A stretch of DNA of 64,000 nt, from assembly GCA_964510535.1 (NCBI GenBank), contig CAZECG010000011.1:26786-90785 (forward strand), given 5' to 3'. Positions 42,353-56,600 of the stretch are shown piece after piece. Made by a program: the position numbers and the translations under genes. Below the pieces are notes generated by a model. It saw only the letters and a program-made list of their open reading frames with translations. It searched no databases and was not told the DNA's origin. The DNA comes from JAJPXC01 sp964510535 (GTDB taxonomy: Bacteria > Bacteroidota > Bacteroidia > Bacteroidales > Muribaculaceae). Positions within the stretch are counted from its first letter, which is position 1, and the number at the start of each line of letters is the position of its first letter.

Positions 42353-44113
42353 ATGAGATCGAACACGACCATAATCCAGTCTCTGCGTCGAGGCTTCCGT
42401 CTTTGCGTGATGATTGCCGCAGCTATGACCACGGCAGCAACGGCTCATGGACAGGACATCTCGCAGATTGGCAAGAGCGACCCGCTCATCATCACCGGAT
42501 CAATCGGTACGCAGAACACTTACTACCATTCCTCTGTGGGCACCGGCTATATGTCGCCCTTGAGCAACACCGTGTTCGCCAACCTCAACATCAGCATCTA
42601 CGGCTTCTCGATGCCGTTCTCTCTATATTTTTCCAACAACAATATGGAGTTCTCGCATCCGCAGTTCTCCTTCAATCTCACTCCAAAATACAAAGACTTC
42701 ACCGGCCATATCGGTCAGTGCACGATGCCGTTCAGCAACTATATATTAAATATGTCGTTCAACGGCGTGGGTCTTGAATATAACGGGCGGAAATTCCGCG
42801 CCTCAGCATTCTACGGCATTCTCCGCCGTGCAATCAACGACGACCCCACCGACCCCAATCCCCGCAGTCCGCAGTACCGGCGCATAGGCTGGGGCTTCAG
42901 TGCGGGCTATGGCAACAGCAGCAACAGCATCGACCTGTATCTGCTGCGAGCTTACGACTCACCCGGCTCGCTTGATGAGGCATGGCAGAGCCAAATTCGA
43001 CCGCAGGAGAACCTCGTAGTAGGTCTCAAAGGACGCGTCACGCCATTCAAGTGGATGTCGCTATCGGCCAATGTCGCCACATCGGCTTTCACCGCCGACC
43101 GCGAGTCGCAAAAAATCACCGATGGCAATGCCACACGCTGGGATAAAATATTCGAAGCCAAATACTCCTCGTCGGTACGCTTCGCCGGCGACGCGTCAAT
43201 GGCCTTGTCGTTCAAGGGTATCAACGCAAGCGTTTACTATAAGATGATTCAGCCCGACTATACGTCGCTCGGCACTTATTATACCTCCAACAACTACCAC
43301 TCATTAGGTCTTAATCTCAGCACCACACTCTTCCGTCGGCTTTCACTCACCGCCAATTTCTCAGGGCAGTCCGACAACCTCACAAAAAAGCAAAACTATA
43401 CCACGAAAGGCTACGTGTATAGCGCCTCGGCTAACCTCAGCCTGAAGCAGAACTTCAATATATCAGCAATGTATAACGGCTACCTGCAGCGGCAGACCGA
43501 TGGCACGATGAAGGTCAACGATACCACTGAGGTGCACCGTATTCTCCACAGCTTCAGCGTCGTGCCCTCCTATTCAATAATGGGCAACACCCTCGACCAT
43601 GTGTTCTCCCTCTCCGCCAATTACACGCAGAATAAAGACCTCAACAAGTTCTCCATCGGCCAAAGCGATGTCAACACCTTGGCTTTGGGAACCAACTACA
43701 ATATGTTTGTCAAGCCGTGGGAAATGAACTTCACCGTTTCGCTGAGCCATCAGCAGACCAAGGGTTTCCAGATGAAGTACACGTCAGACGTGGCTTCGTT
43801 CACCACCGGCCGCTCATTTCTCAAAGACCGCAACCTCAACTTGTCGGCTACCGTCTCGGCAGTATATAACGAGGTGAAAGCACAGTCTAAGAGTCTTTCC
43901 ATGGCTTTCGACATGAACGCCAGCTACACTATAGCCAAAGTCCACTCATTAAGCGCCAGCGCACAGTTTGCCAAATACGGCGACGTGAACACCGAGGTGC
44001 GCCGTTCCTCGCTCGACGCCACCGACATACGCCTGTCACTGAACTACATCTATACATTCACGCTGGTAGAACTAAAGCGTAAAGCGAAAACAAAGGAAGG
44101 AGGTAAACTATGA
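42353..44113 (+). CDS. Outer-membrane beta-barrel protein of the surface operon
   Basis: This is a 586-residue protein with a long signal peptide (to about residue 34, ATAHGQ). The mature part is a run of alternating amphipathic strands with frequent aromatic ends, for example GFSMPFSLYFSNNNMEFSHPQF, YHSLGLNLSTTLFRRLSLTANFSG and YSASANLSLKQNFNISAMYNGY, consistent with a barrel of roughly 20 or more strands. It ends IRLSLNYIYTFTLVELKRKAKTKEGGKL, a basic tail after the last strand. I know no closer family. Its stop overlaps the next start (ATGA at 44110-44113). As the only barrel in the operon it is the best candidate for outer-membrane anchoring or export of the partner proteins. Confidence 0.72.
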   Translation: MRSNTTIIQSLRRGFRLCVMIAAAMTTAATAHGQDISQIGKSDPLIITGSIGTQNTYYHSSVGTGYMSPLSNTVFANLNISIYGFSMPFSLYFSNNNMEFSHPQFSFNLTPKYKDFTGHIGQCTMPFSNYILNMSFNGVGLEYNGRKFRASAFYGILRRAINDDPTDPNPRSPQYRRIGWGFSAGYGNSSNSIDLYLLRAYDSPGSLDEAWQSQIRPQENLVVGLKGRVTPFKWMSLSANVATSAFTADRESQKITDGNATRWDKIFEAKYSSSVRFAGDASMALSFKGINASVYYKMIQPDYTSLGTYYTSNNYHSLGLNLSTTLFRRLSLTANFSGQSDNLTKKQNYTTKGYVYSASANLSLKQNFNISAMYNGYLQRQTDGTMKVNDTTEVHRILHSFSVVPSYSIMGNTLDHVFSLSANYTQNKDLNKFSIGQSDVNTLALGTNYNMFVKPWEMNFTVSLSHQQTKGFQMKYTSDVASFTTGRSFLKDRNLNLSATVSAVYNEVKAQSKSLSMAFDMNASYTIAKVHSLSASAQFAKYGDVNTEVRRSSLDATDIRLSLNYIYTFTLVELKRKAKTKEGGKL

Positions 44114-44583
44114 ATACCTTGCGACACATTATAACCATAGCCATCCTGCTTGCCACCACAATAACCGTGTCAGGCCAGAGGCACGCCCGAGGGAACTACG
44201 AAGTGCCTTCGCCCCGCTGGGTAGCTCCGGCGTTTATCGATGCCTACTCCGACCGCGACACCGTCACGCTGTCCATGCAAACTCCAATGCTGCAATGGAT
44301 GATGCCCATTGACAACAATAGTCCCGTCCCCGTGAACTTCACCTACGACCTGAAGATTGTGGAGACGATGCCCGGCCAAGACCCGCTCGAAGCGATAGAG
44401 CGCAACCCCGTGGCATACCAGTTGCGGCAGCTCATGGCACCGCAGTGTCTCATACCGGTCAATGTCATCAAGATGTTCAGCCATGACATGGTGTATGTGG
44501 CACAGGTCACGGCTTGCGCACCGCACGTGAGACAACAAAACGGAGGACACAGCGACCTGCTCATCTTCCGCGTCACCGATTAA
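44110..44583 (+). CDS. Exported single-domain paralogue of the giant protein's N-terminal domain
   Basis: This 157-residue protein has a signal peptide (MNTLRHIITIAILLATTITVSG) and one domain. It aligns throughout with residues about 186-320 of the giant protein in the next gene: SPRWVAP with APKWVSP, TLSMQTPMLQWMMP with TLSMQTPLLSWLAP, TYDLKIVETMPG with FYDLKIVQAGVG, CLIPVNVIKMFSHDMVYVAQVTA with CLVPALVIKQFSETETYVAQVTA, and LLIFRV with LLPFRV. Even the signal peptides start alike (MNTL). The domain looks Ig/fibronectin-like. It overlaps the barrel gene by 4 nt and precedes the giant gene by 22 nt. A capping or assembly-partner role is inference. Confidence 0.78.
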   Translation: MNTLRHIITIAILLATTITVSGQRHARGNYEVPSPRWVAPAFIDAYSDRDTVTLSMQTPMLQWMMPIDNNSPVPVNFTYDLKIVETMPGQDPLEAIERNPVAYQLRQLMAPQCLIPVNVIKMFSHDMVYVAQVTACAPHVRQQNGGHSDLLIFRVTD

Positions 44584-44605
44584 ATAAACCTAAGAAGCTC
44601 AAGAT

Positions 44606-47600
44606 ATGAACACGCTACACCGCATATTCACAACCTTAGTACTCGCCTTATTCCTCTCCATTAACGTCATGGCAGAGGGGGTCAGCATCAGCGTCAGGCC
44701 TAAAGACAACATCCTGCCCCCGCAGGTGATGTACTACATCGCCAATCCGGGTGCCTACTTCACCGTGCAGGTGACCAATACAGGCAGCGAAAGCGAGGCC
44801 ATATACTTCGGTTGTGAGCTGCGTCAGCTCACGCCCTCAACCAACCAGGAAATCATCATTTCCGCTCCCTTAGCCGACGGCCGGCCATTGCTACCCAAAC
44901 AGGGGATAGCAGTAGCCGCAGGACAGACGAGGGTGCTCGACAACGTTACGATGCTCACCATGTTCAACCATGTCAGGCAGAGCGACGTGCAAATCAAAGG
45001 CTCTCTCTTCGGCAATGCCCTCAACAACTCGTTCGGTATGCTGGAGGAAGGCTTATACGAGTTCATACTGAATGCTTACAAGTGGGACCCCACGCTCACT
45101 TCCCCCGTGCTGCTGAGCAACCCAATCACCTCGCGGTGCACATTCCAGGTGTGCTACCAAGCCAGCGCGCCTAAGTGGGTAAGCCCCACATCAATGGGCG
45201 ACTATGAAGATATGAGCATCGCCACGCTGTCGATGCAGACACCCTTGCTGAGCTGGTTAGCGCCCAACAATAGCTGCGGGACGTTCAAGCAATATTTCTA
45301 CGACCTTAAAATCGTGCAGGCGGGAGTCGGTGAAAGTTTCGACCGCGCAATGGACAACAGCCGCGTCGTCTATCAGATAAACGGACTGACAAGTACGTCG
45401 TGCCTCGTTCCCGCGCTTGTCATCAAACAGTTCTCCGAGACCGAGACATACGTTGCGCAGGTCACGGCACGCACCAACAGTCAACAGGAAGGTACCATCG
45501 GCTATGTAGAGATACAAAACCAGGGCAAGAGTAACCTGCTTCCCTTCCGCGTGAAAGACTATACCAAGATAGTCGTGCCCGAGACTCCCAAGCCGGATGA
45601 ACCCGAGGATGAAGAGGAAGACAACGAAATCTCCGCCAAAGGATGGGGCTCGAGCGGACAACCCGACTCACTCTACCGCTTCAGGAATCCCGAAATCACC
45701 ACACCGCTGTTTTCTCCAATGAATGGCGCCCGCAAACTTTTCACCGACGCCAACATCACGGTGAAATGGGACGAACCATGGTTTCAGGGTGGCAAGGGTT
45801 CGCAACCCGACACGTTGAAGTTCGCCTACAAGATAGAGGTATACACCGCCAAAGAATATCTAAAGCGCGAGGAGATGCTCGCCAAAGAGCCTATCCTCAC
45901 TCTGCCCAAGGGCGACCTTGCCAAAGACTCGCTCAATTGGCTCACAGCGACTTCCGACACAATCCGGTGGGAAGATATCCAAACGAAGGTGTCAGACGGC
46001 GACTATGTGCTCATGCGCGTGGTGCCAGCCTGCCTCAACAGCTCCTCGGTATATTATGTCGACGACAACTGCAACATCGTCGATTTCGCCATGACATCGG
46101 CTTTCTCAAAGCGATACTTCGAGTGCTCCAACGACGTGGAAATTACCAACACCACGCTCACCGACAAGAAAGCGAATTCGTTGCCAAGCGAGTTGCAAAT
46201 CGGAGAATACACGCTCTTCCTTGACGACGAAAACGGTGTGACGGACATCGAAAAGAAACCGGGTCACTTCAAAGGCACCGGCCATGTGATGTGGACACCG
46301 CTTAGCGGTTACAAATGGATGCTTGCCGTGAAGTTTGATGACATCGCCGTCAATACCGACGGACAGGTCATCAGCGGCACCGTGGAAACTTTCGAGGGCA
46401 AAGGCCAAACGAAGCCCGCGGGTTTCGAAACCGTAGAGAAGCTCTACTCCGACTGGGGCCTTGACAACCTCATCGGTGACAGCGGCATTCCATATGCCAA
46501 TCAGATACAAGGCAAAATCAACGGCAAGCTGCAATCGCTCGGCGAAGAGCTTGGAAGTTCGGAATTTGGGAAATATGCCGATTATCTGGCGAAATGCAAG
46601 AATTTAGTAACGAAAGCGGAGCTGTCAAACGTCACCTTCCCGCTGAAGCTCTCCGACGCCTACAACGCCATGCCGCTCGATGTGACCATCTCGAAGATGA
46701 AGTTCACCGCCACAGCGGCGACAATGGACCTCTTCGCCACATATAAGGTGCCTGACAGCAAGGTTACCGAGGGACAAGTGCTAATGTTTGGCGCGCCGCG
46801 TATCTGCATCTCGCCGAAAAGCCTTATCCCCGAGGGTACAACAATCGCACTGCTCAAGGACTTCCAGATAAAAGACCCCAACACGGACTATGACTGCACG
46901 TTCAAGGCGCCCAAGAACGTCATCGAGCCTGAGGACGGATGTTTCGTCTCGTGGAGCAACAATCGCTTTGAGCTGGCACACCTCTCAATCGACATGACGT
47001 TGCCCGACATCAAGAAAGTTGATGCCAACAACAAAATGACCGATGATAATGCCATGCTACACATCGAGACCGAAGTCAGTCCTCCCGTCAAGGAGCAAAA
47101 CGGTCAAGACGCGACGAAGCTGTCAGGATGGGATTGGTATGCCTATGCCACCCTCGACCCCTTCCAGCATGTCGATCTGCCGGGATATACATTCTCCGTG
47201 GGTGAAAAGGTGCTGGTAGACCACACGAAAGAGAAAATACCCGGCATCAAGCCAAGTTTCCCCTCAGGCTACGACAAGTCGAACACCGAATGGGAAAAAG
47301 ATGACGACAAATGGATGGGAGTCTACATCAAATCGCTGAGCTTGAAATTCCCCGAATCGGTGACGCTATCCAACGACGACAATGCGGAGCCATTGCAGGT
47401 GGGTCTTTTCAACACGCTCATCGATGCTACAGGTTTCTCCTCCTCCATCGGTGCCGCCAACATTTTGGACTATCATGGTAAGGAAGGCTCCATCACGGGC
47501 TTCGGTTTCGCTCTCGACTCACTGATGGTGAATATTGTCCAAAACAACTTCGACAAGTTCTACTTTACCGGCCAACTCATGGTGCCTTTATTCACGGGCA

Positions 47601-50600
47601 AAGTAGACTTCCGCTGCGACATCTACAGCCAGGAGGTAGAGATGCGCCGCGGCCGTGAGGGTATCACCGGCAAAGGTTATGCCTACGTATTCAAGACATC
47701 GCAAGTCAAAGACTTGAATATGGACTTCTGGCTCGGCGACCTTACGGTAAACAAAGACCTCACCTACTTCCTCCTTGAAGCCGTACCCGATGCCGACGGT
47801 AAGCTGCAGACACAAGCCGAACTGCTTATCGGCGGTGAAGTGTCGATTGCCGATGCCATGTCTGCCAACAAGAAGATTAAGGAATACACAGGGAAACTGC
47901 CCATTGACTTGACTCTGCCCGAACTCCACTTTACAGGCTTGCGCGTCTCCAACGTCAAGGCAAGCGACTTTAAAGTGGTATATGCAACGGAGTTCCGCGA
48001 AAAGCATCAAAAAGCTATTGAGGCGAGAAAGAAAGAAGACAAAGAGGGGAAAAAGCTCCTTAAGTTTAACTTTACCGATGGCAGCGAAATAGAGCTCGGA
48101 AGTCTATGGTTCGACTATGGACAATGGGGCTTGGCATCAAAGGAAAAGAAGATTGGGCCTTTCACTTTCGCCCTGAAAAAATATGACCTCGACTTCAGTA
48201 ACAAGGTGCTCTCGTTCACCCTTGGCGGTGGCATCACCTTCTGCGACGAGCTGTCCATTGGCGGTGACATTGAATTGAAGTTCAAAGCCAATGTCAACAT
48301 TCCCAAGAATCCGCTTAAATTCTCAGAGTATTCGCTTGTTTATGGCGGCACCGACTTCAGCAAGGTGGGTGTCCACGTGTCTTCCTCCGGTCTGAAACTC
48401 GACGGCACATTCAATATTTCTACCGCCAGTGACAAAAAAGGCTTCGACGGCAATGTCGATATGTGCATCGGCAGCAAGTTCATCGAGTGCAAGGTGGCAG
48501 GCGGCTACTATAGCTACCAGCCCGAAGCCGGCGACCGCTACAGCTATGGCTTCCTCAACGTCACAGCCGGCGGAAAGTTGGGTATCCCCATGGGTCCCAT
48601 TACGTTGAAGAAACTCGGCGGCGCATTCTACTTCAACTGCGTTTATAAACCCAACGACGAGTTGCACCCCACTCCCAGCAAGGGAGCCATCGGCATACTT
48701 TTTGACGTGGGTCTCGCTACAGCCGACCAAACCACCTTTGACGGCGACTTCAACCTTGCCGTGGCGGTGATGAAGAACAAAAACAGCAACAGCTACCGTC
48801 TCTCCACTTTCAAGCTTGACGGTAAAGTCACGGCTATGGAGGGTGTCATCAATGCCAAGACAGTCATCTTATATCAAAGCGATGACCAAGACCGCTACTT
48901 CCAGCTCAACGCCAGTGTCGAAGCCGGCGCAACCGGTCTGCTACCCGATGAGCTTAAAGAATATATGACAGAGGGTCTTGAAGCCTTCAACAAATCAGTC
49001 GAACAAAAGAGAGCCATGGCAGAGAAAGAATGGGGCGAAGCTGTTACGGTATTGAAAGATGCCGCCTCATCTTTCACCGGTGCCATGGGCGACAAGGGCG
49101 ACCACAAAAAGACAGGCAAAGACCCGGTTGAAGCCTACAAGGAGGAGACAAAAACCGACACTGAAGACGAAGATAGCGGGCCTAAATTGGGACACGGCAC
49201 CGCATCGCTCGACATACGCATACAGAGCAAAAAAGGTGGCCAGGAACTCAACAACGTGCTCTGGCACGTCTATCTGGGCCAGCCCGACGAGGATAAGCGT
49301 TGTAAATTTATCCTTGTGGATTTCGAAAGTCCAGTTGTCTCGGTCAGTGTGGGTGCCGACGCCTACCTCTGCATAGGTAGCGAGCTGCCCAACAACGGTC
49401 AACTGCCGCCACTGCCCAAAACAGTACAAAAATTCCTTGATGGTGACACACATGGCACCGTCAAGAGCGACAATATGTCGGCAGCCAACAGCGCACGCAG
49501 CCGCACCATCAACGAAGTGCTCGCCAATGCCAAAATCAACGGCGGTGTCATGGTTGGCGCCCACGCCTGGGGTCGCATCGGTTTGGACCTCGGACTACTC
49601 TATGGTTCCATCGGTGCCGAGGCCGGTTTCGACCTCTCAATTGTCAAGTTGTCGGCCAACGCACAGTGTGTCAACCTCAATGGCGGCCGCCCCGGCTATA
49701 AAGGCTGGTATGGCAGCGGACAACTCTATGCCTATATGTATGCTTCGCTCGGTTTCCGCGTCTACCTCGGTTTTTGGAATGGCGACATTCCGTTGGCCAG
49801 CGCAGGCCTCGGCGGCGTGCTTGAGGCGAAGTTGCCAAACCCCAACTACTTCCGCGGCAAGCTCAGGGCTAACGTGAAGCTCCTCGGCGGACTCATCCAT
49901 ATCAACAAGACCTTCCAGTTCACTTGCGGTAATTACTGCCAGTTGTGTCTCGGCAACGCCCTTGATGACTACGAGCTGTTCGGCGACATCTCCATGGGTT
50001 ATGCCACAGCAGCGGAAGCTAGCGAGAAGAAAGTCAGCCCCAACCTATCAGTCAAGCCTCAGATTACAACTACGGCGTCTATCGACAAATCGACGCGCGT
50101 AATCGACCCCACCGAGGAAGAGCGCATCAAGCAATCGTCGAGCGGTAATGGCGCGGCAGAGTTCTCACTGCTCGCCAGCCGCACATTCCGCTTCCACCTC
50201 GATGATAACGCACAACCCTATCTGCAAGTATTCAACGACTCGCTTTCGGCCGAGCGCGGCTACAACGTCAGCGTTGACTCCGCAGCATACGCCAGCGCTT
50301 ATAAGAAAGCTTATCAGGAAGCAAGCCAGCGCACTGACCTCACCGAGAAACAACGCCAGCAAGAGGCTTACGCCAACGCTAAACGCCGCCTCGGTCCCGG
50401 AGCCGCAGAAGACCCACAGAAACACTACATCACCAACTGGTCAATCTCCGGTGAGCAAATCATACTTAATCTCAGCAAACTGCCCGCCGGCAAGGTTATA
50501 CGCATCACCGTTACGGGCCGCGCGCAGGAGTTCCGCGGCGGACGCTGGGAAGACCCTGAGACTTGGAACACCACTAAAGGCAGGTATGAGGCAACACCGT

Positions 50601-53600
50601 GGACACAGTCCAAGTCATACTACATCGCCACTTACGGTGCTCCCGGCAGCGGCGACGAAGAAGAACTGAAGGCAGACGCCATGTCGGGCAACTCAGTCGA
50701 CTTGCAGGAGTATACCCGCGTGGCTTACCCCATGCCGCAGAAATCTATTGACGATGGCGTGACCTACCTCCGCGACGAGGGTCAGAGCGTCAACGCCCGC
50801 GAGACCGACGTGCGCAACCCGATGATTTCACTCTCAGAGGATATCAGCGGCACATACTTCAACGAGGGCGACCTGCAATGGCGCCTCTATTCCGGAGCAC
50901 ATTCATACACCTCAAACACTCACACTTTCAAATATTCCAAGGAAGAGGAAATAACCCTTGGGACAAAGCGCACAAGCACCAAAACCATCACCGTCACCAA
51001 TGACAGCACTGAAACCATGGACTGGAACTATGCCCGCATTGAGAACTATGACGGTGTATGCTATGCCGAAAAAGACGGCAAACTGCTCGAGTCAATCCCC
51101 AACCGTTGGATTGCCAACGACAGTGTCTGCATGCTGATGCCCGAAAAGGCGTTCACGGCGCAGATGACCAAAGGCGACGACTACACCCTGCGTCTGCTCT
51201 ACACCTGGACGGAAATCCAAAAGGCCGACTCGTGGACTGAGGCAGAGACTCCGAAGCAAGTCTATGGCCGCGTCAATGCCGAAAACACCAAGGCTGACCT
51301 TGAGAAAAAATACCACGTCAACGACGAAACCGGCGACTCCACTCATCTGGCATCGTCGCAATATCGTGTCACCGTGAGAGAAGCCACCTCAAGCCCCAAA
51401 CGTGGACTTGTTGGAGATGTCAACGTCTCAACGTCATCATTACCCGCCACTGTCACCCCGATTAACGACGAAGACACCGACGACAGCGAACAGCGCTACA
51501 TCGTCACAGTCGAGAAGAAGGGCATCGTGGACGAGCCACACACCTACTCCCGCATCGTCGCCAGCATACCACTGAAACTTTGCGACACGAAAGACGCGAC
51601 CGTCACCTACGACAGCATCTTCTATGGCACGCGTCTCGACCAGATGCTTTACACCACCAATTTCAACCGTCAGATTGATGAGAATTATCTCGGCGGCAGC
51701 GCTTGCTCAGGCTTTGCCATGGCAGGAAGTGTGCCGGCTATCACCAGCGACCCGCTGATTTATATGAGCTATATGTCAAACCTGTGCTTCGTGGCCGGCT
51801 ACCGCTTCAAATCAAGCCGCCTCAAGCTCGATGTCACCACCACGGCTTCATTAGCCATACAGTCGCCGTTTGACGCTCATACCTATGAGTTGGGACAACT
51901 GATGAACAAGCAAGCGACACAGCAAATCTGGGACGGCTACCTGACCAATCGCCGCAACTTCTTCTTGAGCCGCACTATCCTCGCCAACGAGCAGACGGTT
52001 TATCCGCTGCGTGCCGTTGAAGACAGCCGCATCGGGGAGGGACAAGGCGTGCGCGCTTGGGCGCCGAACAGCTCAGCCGACGTGCTCACCATGTACCGCA
52101 ACCTCACGCAAGTATGCGCCGACCTTTCAGCCGACCTTGCCAAGAAGCTCTACGACGCAGAAGTGCAAGGATGGAACGACAAGGCCGACAATCGTTCGTG
52201 GAAAAACTGGCTCTCTACCCATAAAGACAAGTCAGCGACCTTCACCAGCGGCACCGACGAGGCGACAAGCTACACCCTCAACGTGCCCTACTATCAATAT
52301 GCCATCGTGCGCGAACTCGCCGTAAACCTCGAAAAGGGCGCACTGCAAGTCAATCCCGGCTCGACGGGTGTAATTGATGAAAGTATCGCAAGCCTGGAAT
52401 GGAATACCATGCACACCAAGAAGGAATGGGTGGTAAAAGATGAAGCCATGCACTGGCGTTTCAAGGATAAATCATACGCTCAACGCATCTATCTCGGTGC
52501 CAACTACAACGGCGGCGGCGACAAGACTTACCAGATTTATAAAGATGCCATGGGCAAGAAAGTGAAGGCCGCTGCCAATGCCGTCGACTCTGTCGCCGTC
52601 ATCAACGGTGTAGAATGCCTCTTCATCCAAGACGAGGACGACGCTTGCCACGCCTACTTCCTGAGCGACAAAGACGCCAACGGCAATAGAACTACACTCC
52701 GCGCCAACTTCGCCAACGGCAATAAATACAAGGCTCCATTTGACAGCGAGCAGGCACTGAAGAACGTGAGCCGCATGGACTTCACCGACTACCGCGTCAA
52801 TGCTTGGAACTTCAAAGAGCAGCGTTGGACGGTGTTTGCCGGAAGCCAAGCCGCGACCTCGAACCAAGCGTACTACCGCAGATACTACATCAGCAACCCG
52901 TTCACGTCAGCCATAACCCGCAACATCTCCACCGGCATCATCGACAATGACGGCACATCCGGGTCATCAACTCCCGGCTCGGGCGAAGGTGGCACCGGCG
53001 GCGGTGGCACCGGCGGCGAAATCGACGGCACCTCCACTAACAAGCAATCTTCCACTACCTACACCGGCATCATCAGCATCAGCGGAAGCAGCATCAAGGA
53101 GAGCACCAACCTCAGCAAAGAGACAGTGCGCACTATGACGTTCGCCGATACACGTCTCAAAGATTCCAAAGAATTGGAGTTCAGCATCAACAGTTCAAAT
53201 CTGACCGATGTCATCAAGATTACCGTCGAACAGAAAGGTTCCAAAGCGTTCTCTGTCAACAAGAGCTGGCTGAAGAAGAGTGGCACCGTTACAGTGACAT
53301 TCAACCCGCAGAACCCCGGCTCGTACACCGGTGTCATTGTCGTGCAGTGCGAAAACGCCGAAACGCAGACCATCGATGTCAGCGGCGTCTGCAAGCAACC
53401 TCGCATCATAGTCAGCTTGCCCACTGTCCGTGGAATGGGTTCAACCGAAAAGAGCGACACGCTCGTCAAACCACTCGTCTTCCCCGAAATGGAACGCGAT
53501 ATGACTTCGGAACTCGAAATCAGAGTTGACGGTGAGTGGATTGCCTACAACAGCAACATTAAGCTCAAACTCACCAACGACGGTGACGGAGTCTTCGAAC

Positions 53601-56600
53601 TTGATCCAAAAGAGAAGTACGACCGCGTGGACGGCAAGTTGAAACTTGACCATAAGAACGGCACAGTCTCCAACAAGAGCGTTTTGGTAACATTTAAGCC
53701 TAATGCAGGCGGCAAGAAGTCGATAGGCGTGATTACCCTCACCACCGACTGCGACACAGCCTACCTCAAACTTGAAGGCAAGTGCATATCACCTACGCCG
53801 GAGCTGAAGCTGTATGTCAACGGCGTGCAGACCGACACGATTGACTTCGGCAAATGCCGCGTCGGCGGAAGCGCGTCGAACATCATCAAGATTGTCGGCA
53901 CCGACCTCGTGGCTAAGAAGTACAGAATTAAGGCTATCCCCGATGGCTCGGATTATGTACGCAGCGAAGTAACATGGGAATATGTCGATGGCTACACCTT
54001 CGACAAGAACATCAGCATCACGTTCAAGCCGTCTAAGAGCTATTCAGCTAAGACTGACGGCAACGAAGATGTCAGGACTTATAACCTTGAGCTCCAGCGC
54101 ATATCAGCCACTCGCGGTTCAACCGAACGTTATGTCACCGATACGATTATAACGTTGCGTGGTGTTGTCATGACGCCGCAATTCAAGGTAAACGGCACCG
54201 ACAATCCCACGTTGGAATTCCACGCCAACGAGGGCAAGACGGCACAACAGAAACTGACCGTCACCGGTTCCAACATCGTCATGAACGGCAACATTCAGTG
54301 GTCGTATACTTACGACGGTCCTAAGAATGAGAATCCGTTCACGTTCTCTTCAACCGCTAAGATTGATCACACTGACGGTGTGGTTAACACCACCCGCACC
54401 GTGACCTTCAAGCCGAAGAAACGCAACAAGCTCTACACCGGCACCATCACGCTGCGCACCGCATCGGGTGTCCTCCAGCCCGACTCCATCGTCCGGACAA
54501 TCCGTCTCGAAGGCTACGGCGAGCCTTACAATGGAATACAAGTCAGCCTCGACACGCTCGACTTCCCTGTTCTGAAAGTTGGCTCTGGCTCTCAATCGGC
54601 CAGGATGACCCTCAACGTCAAGCGCAACAACTTCAGCACGCCTGTGACAGTGAAGGTTGCCGAAGGCTCCGGTGTATTCTCGGTTGACAAGACCACAATC
54701 AACGCCGACCAGGCCACTCTGACCGTAACATTCAAGCCCAACAAGCGCGGCCGCTATGCCGGTTCCATCGAGCTGACAGCCGACGGTGCCGAGCCCACCA
54801 CCGTTGCCCTCTACGGTGTCATGGCCGAGCCGAAGATTACGCTGAGCTATCTGGACAGCAATGAAAAACTGCAACCGGTTAATAGCTCTATGAATTTCGG
54901 TCAAACCGTTGTCGGACAGAATAAGGAGTTAAGAATCTTTGTCAACGCCCAAGACCTCTACTTCGGCGACGGCAAGGTACACCTGAAACTCGCGAACAAC
55001 AACGGCCATCCCGAGTATTTGGAAGAGTTCTCCATCAGCGAGACCGAACTCGACAACAGACAGGCTCGCGGGCTGAGCATCCAACCCGACGTTAGCGGTT
55101 CGGTTGTTATCACCTTCAAACCGACAAAGGCAGATTCGCGAGTGCTTGTCGACCTCAGCGCAACCGCCGAGGGAGCGGAAACACAGAACATACTGTTCCT
55201 TGCCGCAGGCGTGGAGAAAGCTTCAGGCAAGATTTCTACCGACATCAGCGCCATCGACTTCGGCAGCATACCAGCAGGCACTTCGAAGAAGAGCGATATG
55301 ATTGTCGTCAAACGCAGCAACACAAGCCTTGGCAAGACTACCGCCACGGTAGTCGGTGAAGGGTTCACTGTCAACAGCCATTCCGACTACTACGACAGTA
55401 AGACCAACAAGCGCTATGTCAGCAGCGGCACAGGCGACGACTATTGGGATGTCACCTTCAAACCCGCTTCGAACGGGACCTACGAGGGTACACTCACAAT
55501 CTCTTGCGAGGGCGCCGACGACTTGGTTATCCCGTTGAAGGGCGTGGTTGCCGGACAGGACGTTATCGTCAGTCCGACCTCACTGGACTTCAAGACTGAA
55601 CTTAATGGCCAGCAGGATCTGACCTTCACATACGAGGGCAAGAACATTCCTACCGGCCAGGCACTTTCGGTTAAGGTTACCGGCGAAGGATTCCAAATCG
55701 CCGATGCCGCAGGCTACTTCAACGGCAATACATCAGCACCTTCGTACGCCGCCAACTCTAACAACACGGTGGCTAAGGCAACCCGCAAGGTGAGATTCAT
55801 CGCGCCTTACACCGCAGCCAGCTCAGGCAAACAGACCTACGAGGGCATGGTTACGATAACCACTCCCGACGGTTCGGTATCGAAGACCATCAAGCTCGCC
55901 GCTACGGTGGTTATGAAGTCGATTAAAGTCACACTGAAGACATCATCCAACGACATGACCGGCTACACATTCGGCTCGAAGCGTCTGAAACCAAGTGACG
56001 ACAGCGACTGCGCAAGCGTTAAGCTGCACGTCAGCGGCGACGGTCTCACCTGGCCTGTCACCATCACCAAGGGCGGCATCAATGCCGAGGACCTCAGATT
56101 GGGTACCACCAAGCTCAGCAAGGAAGGTGACGTGACGGTTTACTTCTCGCCGCAGACACCGGGAGCGCGTTCGTCAGAGATTTACCTCAACGCGACGGGT
56201 GCCTACAAGCGCACCATCAAGTTCACCGGCACAGGCATCACGCCCTCGCTGAAGGTTAGCACGACTTCGATGTCATTCAATGCCACTATGCTGAAACCGG
56301 GCACAGGCACCTTCACAGTAAGCGGCAGCAACCTGGCATACGACAAGTACGGCTATCTCCAGCTGTCAGTCACCGGTAAAGATGCAAGTATGTTCAAGGT
56401 CAACAAGACCGTGATTTCGCAAAGCAATGGCACTGTTCCGAACACAGTGGTTACCGTGACCTACACGCCAACCGTTCCCGGCAATCATACAGCTCAGGTG
56501 GTAATCTCCACGCCGGGCGCGACGCGCACGATTACAGTCACCGGAACAACGCCCAAGCCCGTTATCACCGTTAGCAGCTCGTCTTTCGACTTCGGTCGCC

